A stretch of 64,000 bases of DNA from Bacillus sp. FJAT-27264 (lineage in GTDB: Bacteria > Bacillota > Bacilli > Paenibacillales > Paenibacillaceae), in the NCBI RefSeq assembly GCF_001682855.1, contig NZ_MAQW01000034.1, forward strand, positions 42,342-106,341. Direction: 5' to 3'. How positions within the stretch are numbered: position 1 is the stretch's first letter; each line of letters begins with the position of its first letter. Shown here one piece after another: positions 61,548 to 64,000 of this stretch. Position numbers and translations under genes: made by a program. The notes beneath the pieces were generated by a model that did not search any database, was not told the DNA's origin, and was given only the letters and a program-made list of their open reading frames with translations.

Positions 61548-61592
61548 AAGGGTAATCTTGAAGGCGGCTCTACAACCAGCTTCAGGGTTACC
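61548..61592 (+). terminator. Terminator-like hairpin
   Basis: Imperfect stem GGTAATCTTGAAGG / CTTCAGGGTTACC around CGGCTCTACAACCAG, then TTTATTT, after yaaA. Confidence 0.5.
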
Positions 61593-61670
61593 TTTATTTA
61601 TAAAGGAAATGTATGTAAGAATAGAGAATAAAGTGTGGATGGAATAAGAACAGATGTATCGGGAGGACTT

Positions 61671-64000
61671 ATGATTTTTAAAAGAGATCCATTGGACAAA
61701 CAGAGCTTACTTAAAGAATTGGATTCACTAGGCTATTCCGACAGACTTAAAAAAGTAGCGAAATTAGGCCGTGATCATCTTGGATCTGCCCAGTACTCCC
61801 AATTACTGTCCTCATTGCTGGAGGATGGTGTTTATGAAGCGCGTCTAGCGTTAATCGGTGCCATTGCAACACAGGATACCGCTATTGTTCTATCAGGACT
61901 GCGTCATCCCATGGCAAGTATCAGAAACACGGCTGCGGGTCTTTTGGCGAAGGTAGCATCTGATGCTGATATTGAACGTGAGCTTCCCCATTTGTCGCAT
62001 GATTGCCGCCGCAAGCTGCTGCACAGTATCTCACAGATTAACCGTCAGGAATTGGCCGAACGCTTATTGCCTGTGGTGTACGCCCGTTGGGGCGCGGAGG
62101 AGGCAGCAATTGTTCTGCAGGCCTGTAATACGGCAACGGTTAGTAAATGGCTTGCTGATATTGGGTATGCCATAAAAGACTGGAAGAAATTATCCAGCAG
62201 GCATCTTGACGTAGTTGCGGAATACTTTAAAACCACTCTAGAAAGTACGCCGCCGAGGGAAAAGGGAGCTGTCTGGTGGAGGTTCTCATCCGCTATGGAG
62301 CTCCTATGCAATCTGAAGGCGGATTTGGTATTGGGTTGTGCGATGAAGCATGGACCCGTGGGCAGCATACATCCTGCGTTAAAAGAACAACTTGGCACGC
62401 TCATACGCCAAAATCCTAACGAGGTATATCAGCTGCTGACTCAAACGGAGTCGCGGAGTGATCTGACTACTTATGGTGTTCCTGAAGGGGTTCTAAAAAG
62501 AAAAAAATATTTATCCATTGATCAATGGATTGCGATAGCGAAATTACTCGCAGATCACCCTATGCATTTGGCGAATCTGCTTCGTAATCTGGCACCTTCT
62601 AACCGCAAAGTCATTTTTGATGCCGTATATGAGGAAGATAAACGCCAAGAACGTATTTTTCCGGAAAGCTTACTCTATGTATTACCACATGCCTTGCGTG
62701 ACATGGAAGCCACACGAATGCTGGGCCTTCGTGAAATCAAGGATGACCCGGATAGAACCATCAGAATTACGGCTTGCCGATCCATTGTTCATTCAAGAGT
62801 GGGGCTTGAACGAGCAACACGGGTATCCAGCGCAGATCAACGCGGCACGGCGCTTATGCAGTTGATCAGAAGTACAGTTCTGTCGAGACAGGGTATGAAT
62901 GAGACTTTGGTGTACCTGGGCCGGATTCGAAATGAGCAGGACCCTGTTCGGGGATATGTGTTTAAAGAGCTTTCGGAAAGTCCTGCGTCTGTGTTCACGG
63001 ATGACCATGTCCAAGAGCTTACTTTGCTTGTTGATAGTGTTATAGATGCCAGAGATACTTCCTATGGTACGAAGTTTTCCGTTCAACAACTGGCCTTTGC
63101 TATTCTGCGGCATAACGTAATGCATCCTCACAGTGAGCTGTTTAAGTTCTCTATGAATACGATCCAGAAACTGGCCAAGCAGAATGGGCAGCTTTCACTT
63201 CCATCACTCGAGAAGAATTTCCCCCGGGGAGTAGAAGAGATTATCTTCGAAGAAATGTATACATTAGCTGTACAAGCCAACGGGAGAGAAGACTACAATC
63301 TGGTGCTTAGCCTGGCTAGCTCATTCGGTAAAAGAGGCTACGGCATCATAAAACTTCAGAATTTGTTAAAGGAAGCAACGAGAGCAAAGGCAGATTCTAC
63401 AGCTATACAAGCGGCCAGACATTGGCTTGCGCCACATATAACGCGTGATGCCAGAGTTAAGGAATTATTGGCTTTGGATAAATCGTATATTACGATCCAT
63501 GAAGTGTTTCAGCATCTGCATCTGAAGCGTCAAGAATGGCTCGATCCTTTTATTTCGGGGGCTGTTATTAAGGGCAAGTTCCTATCAGGTAAAACGATCT
63601 ATCCTGTACCGGCTACGGACGGATTCTACAGGTGGCTGCCGCGTCAGCAACAAGCATTAAGCTCCTTATTAGAAAAAATGGCATTCGATGCCAAGCGCAA
63701 CCTTTGGGAACGAGCAAGAGTGATTAAGATGATGGCAAGTATGCCAGATCTTGGCCCGGATAGGTTACTTGAGCTTCTACAGGATAAGGAGATAACTGTA
63801 TTAGAGGCTGCGCTTCATGCCCTTTCACTCATGGAAGAACCGGAGAAGGCACTTCCTATTCTAATGGAGAATCTGGATGGGGATCGGGCCCGTGTGGCTA
63901 TGTACTCGATACCTAGATGCATCCGTAGAGTGAATCCGGTGTTGTTGGTTTCTATGCTGAAGGAGCTGTTAGATCGGGACAAGCTCAAAATCACTGTAAG
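61671..64000 (+). CDS. HEAT-repeat-like protein, 3' end outside the window
   Basis: An uninterrupted frame from ATG 61671 (after GGGAGGAC) to the window end, at least 776 codons. It encodes many helix pairs of HEAT/armadillo character: [58 protein letters not shown] and [22 protein letters not shown]. No signal peptide or enzyme motif was seen. HEAT proteins are scaffolds; the partner is unknown. Because the window ends inside the gene, its full length and C-terminus cannot be judged. Confidence 0.7.
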   Translation, partial: MIFKRDPLDKQSLLKELDSLGYSDRLKKVAKLGRDHLGSAQYSQLLSSLLEDGVYEARLALIGAIATQDTAIVLSGLRHPMASIRNTAAGLLAKVASDADIERELPHLSHDCRRKLLHSISQINRQELAERLLPVVYARWGAEEAAIVLQACNTATVSKWLADIGYAIKDWKKLSSRHLDVVAEYFKTTLESTPPREKGAVWWRFSSAMELLCNLKADLVLGCAMKHGPVGSIHPALKEQLGTLIRQNPNEVYQLLTQTESRSDLTTYGVPEGVLKRKKYLSIDQWIAIAKLLADHPMHLANLLRNLAPSNRKVIFDAVYEEDKRQERIFPESLLYVLPHALRDMEATRMLGLREIKDDPDRTIRITACRSIVHSRVGLERATRVSSADQRGTALMQLIRSTVLSRQGMNETLVYLGRIRNEQDPVRGYVFKELSESPASVFTDDHVQELTLLVDSVIDARDTSYGTKFSVQQLAFAILRHNVMHPHSELFKFSMNTIQKLAKQNGQLSLPSLEKNFPRGVEEIIFEEMYTLAVQANGREDYNLVLSLASSFGKRGYGIIKLQNLLKEATRAKADSTAIQAARHWLAPHITRDARVKELLALDKSYITIHEVFQHLHLKRQEWLDPFISGAVIKGKFLSGKTIYPVPATDGFYRWLPRQQQALSSLLEKMAFDAKRNLWERARVIKMMASMPDLGPDRLLELLQDKEITVLEAALHALSLMEEPEKALPILMENLDGDRARVAMYSIPRCIRRVNPVLLVSMLKELLDRDKLKITV

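Noticed and set aside
1-64000. Prophage or ICE carrying the island
   Set aside because: No integrase, portal, capsid, relaxase or attachment-site repeat was seen. Only IS-type remnants and duplicated fragments were found.
1-64000. CRISPR array or cas genes
   Set aside because: No regularly spaced repeats of the right length and no cas motifs were seen.

Overview
The window looks like the chromosome of a low-to-mid GC, endospore-forming Firmicute, most likely Paenibacillus. This is inference from protein style and gene order. The dgkB-rlmCD order, Gram-positive Shine-Dalgarno sites (AGGAGG/AAGGGGG), frequent TTG and GTG starts, a Spo0E-like motif and an LPxTG wall anchor all fit. No rRNA, convincing tRNA, CRISPR array, integrase or phage structural gene was seen.

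Layout. (1) 0.5-3.6 kb is core: lipid kinase dgkB and 23S rRNA methyltransferase rlmCD, separated by palindromes. (2) 3.9-8.0 kb is a compact AT-rich five-gene operon with overlapping or nearly touching genes: metallophosphoesterase, thymidylate-kinase-like protein without the P-loop lysine, thymidylate-synthase-like protein with Ser in place of the catalytic Cys, MazG-like pyrophosphohydrolase, and a Cys-containing thymidylate-synthase-like protein with a long C-terminal extension. It stops 11 bases before a 5'-truncated, mutated tatD copy whose intact paralogue lies at 44 kb. (3) 8.7-10.5 kb holds a decayed IS3-family element abutting a 3' fragment of the lipoprotein hydrolase that is intact at 15 kb. 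(4) 10.7-18 kb has an NAD(P)H oxidoreductase diverging from a damaged-looking HxlR regulator, a thioester-type LPKTG adhesin, a GNAT enzyme, the hydrolase, a tRNA-dihydrouridine synthase and an SF0329-like protein. (5) 18.0-36.1 kb is a restriction/defence island: m5C methyltransferase + McrB-like + McrC-like proteins; an IS630 remnant; a protein with two GHKL ATPase domains, a receiver-like partner and a second m5C methyltransferase; then a separately regulated, less AT-rich NERD + McrB-like + McrC-like operon with no methyltransferase. (6) 36.5-43.3 kb is accessory: two STAS-like-fold proteins (one with an XRE domain), a membrane coiled-coil protein, DUF1643, an SPFH protein, a decayed phosphotransferase and a GNAT enzyme. 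(7) 43.4-64 kb is mostly metabolic and regulatory: kptA-tatD, an MBL hydrolase, an MFS/GntR/NCS2 permease/cysteine hydrolase group with candidate operators, AraC regulators, a nitroreductase, DUF4317, a chemoreceptor-SDR-sodium symporter group, yaaA and a HEAT-repeat-like ORF running off the end.

The two most interesting loci are the 3.9-8.0 kb nucleotide cassette, which has paired active-type and Ser-type thymidylate synthase homologues, and the dual-GHKL/receiver/methyltransferase module at 23.8-30.0 kb. Both are AT-rich against their core neighbours, and both sit beside mobile-element debris or duplicated gene fragments. All functional statements come from reading motifs by eye; no database search was run.
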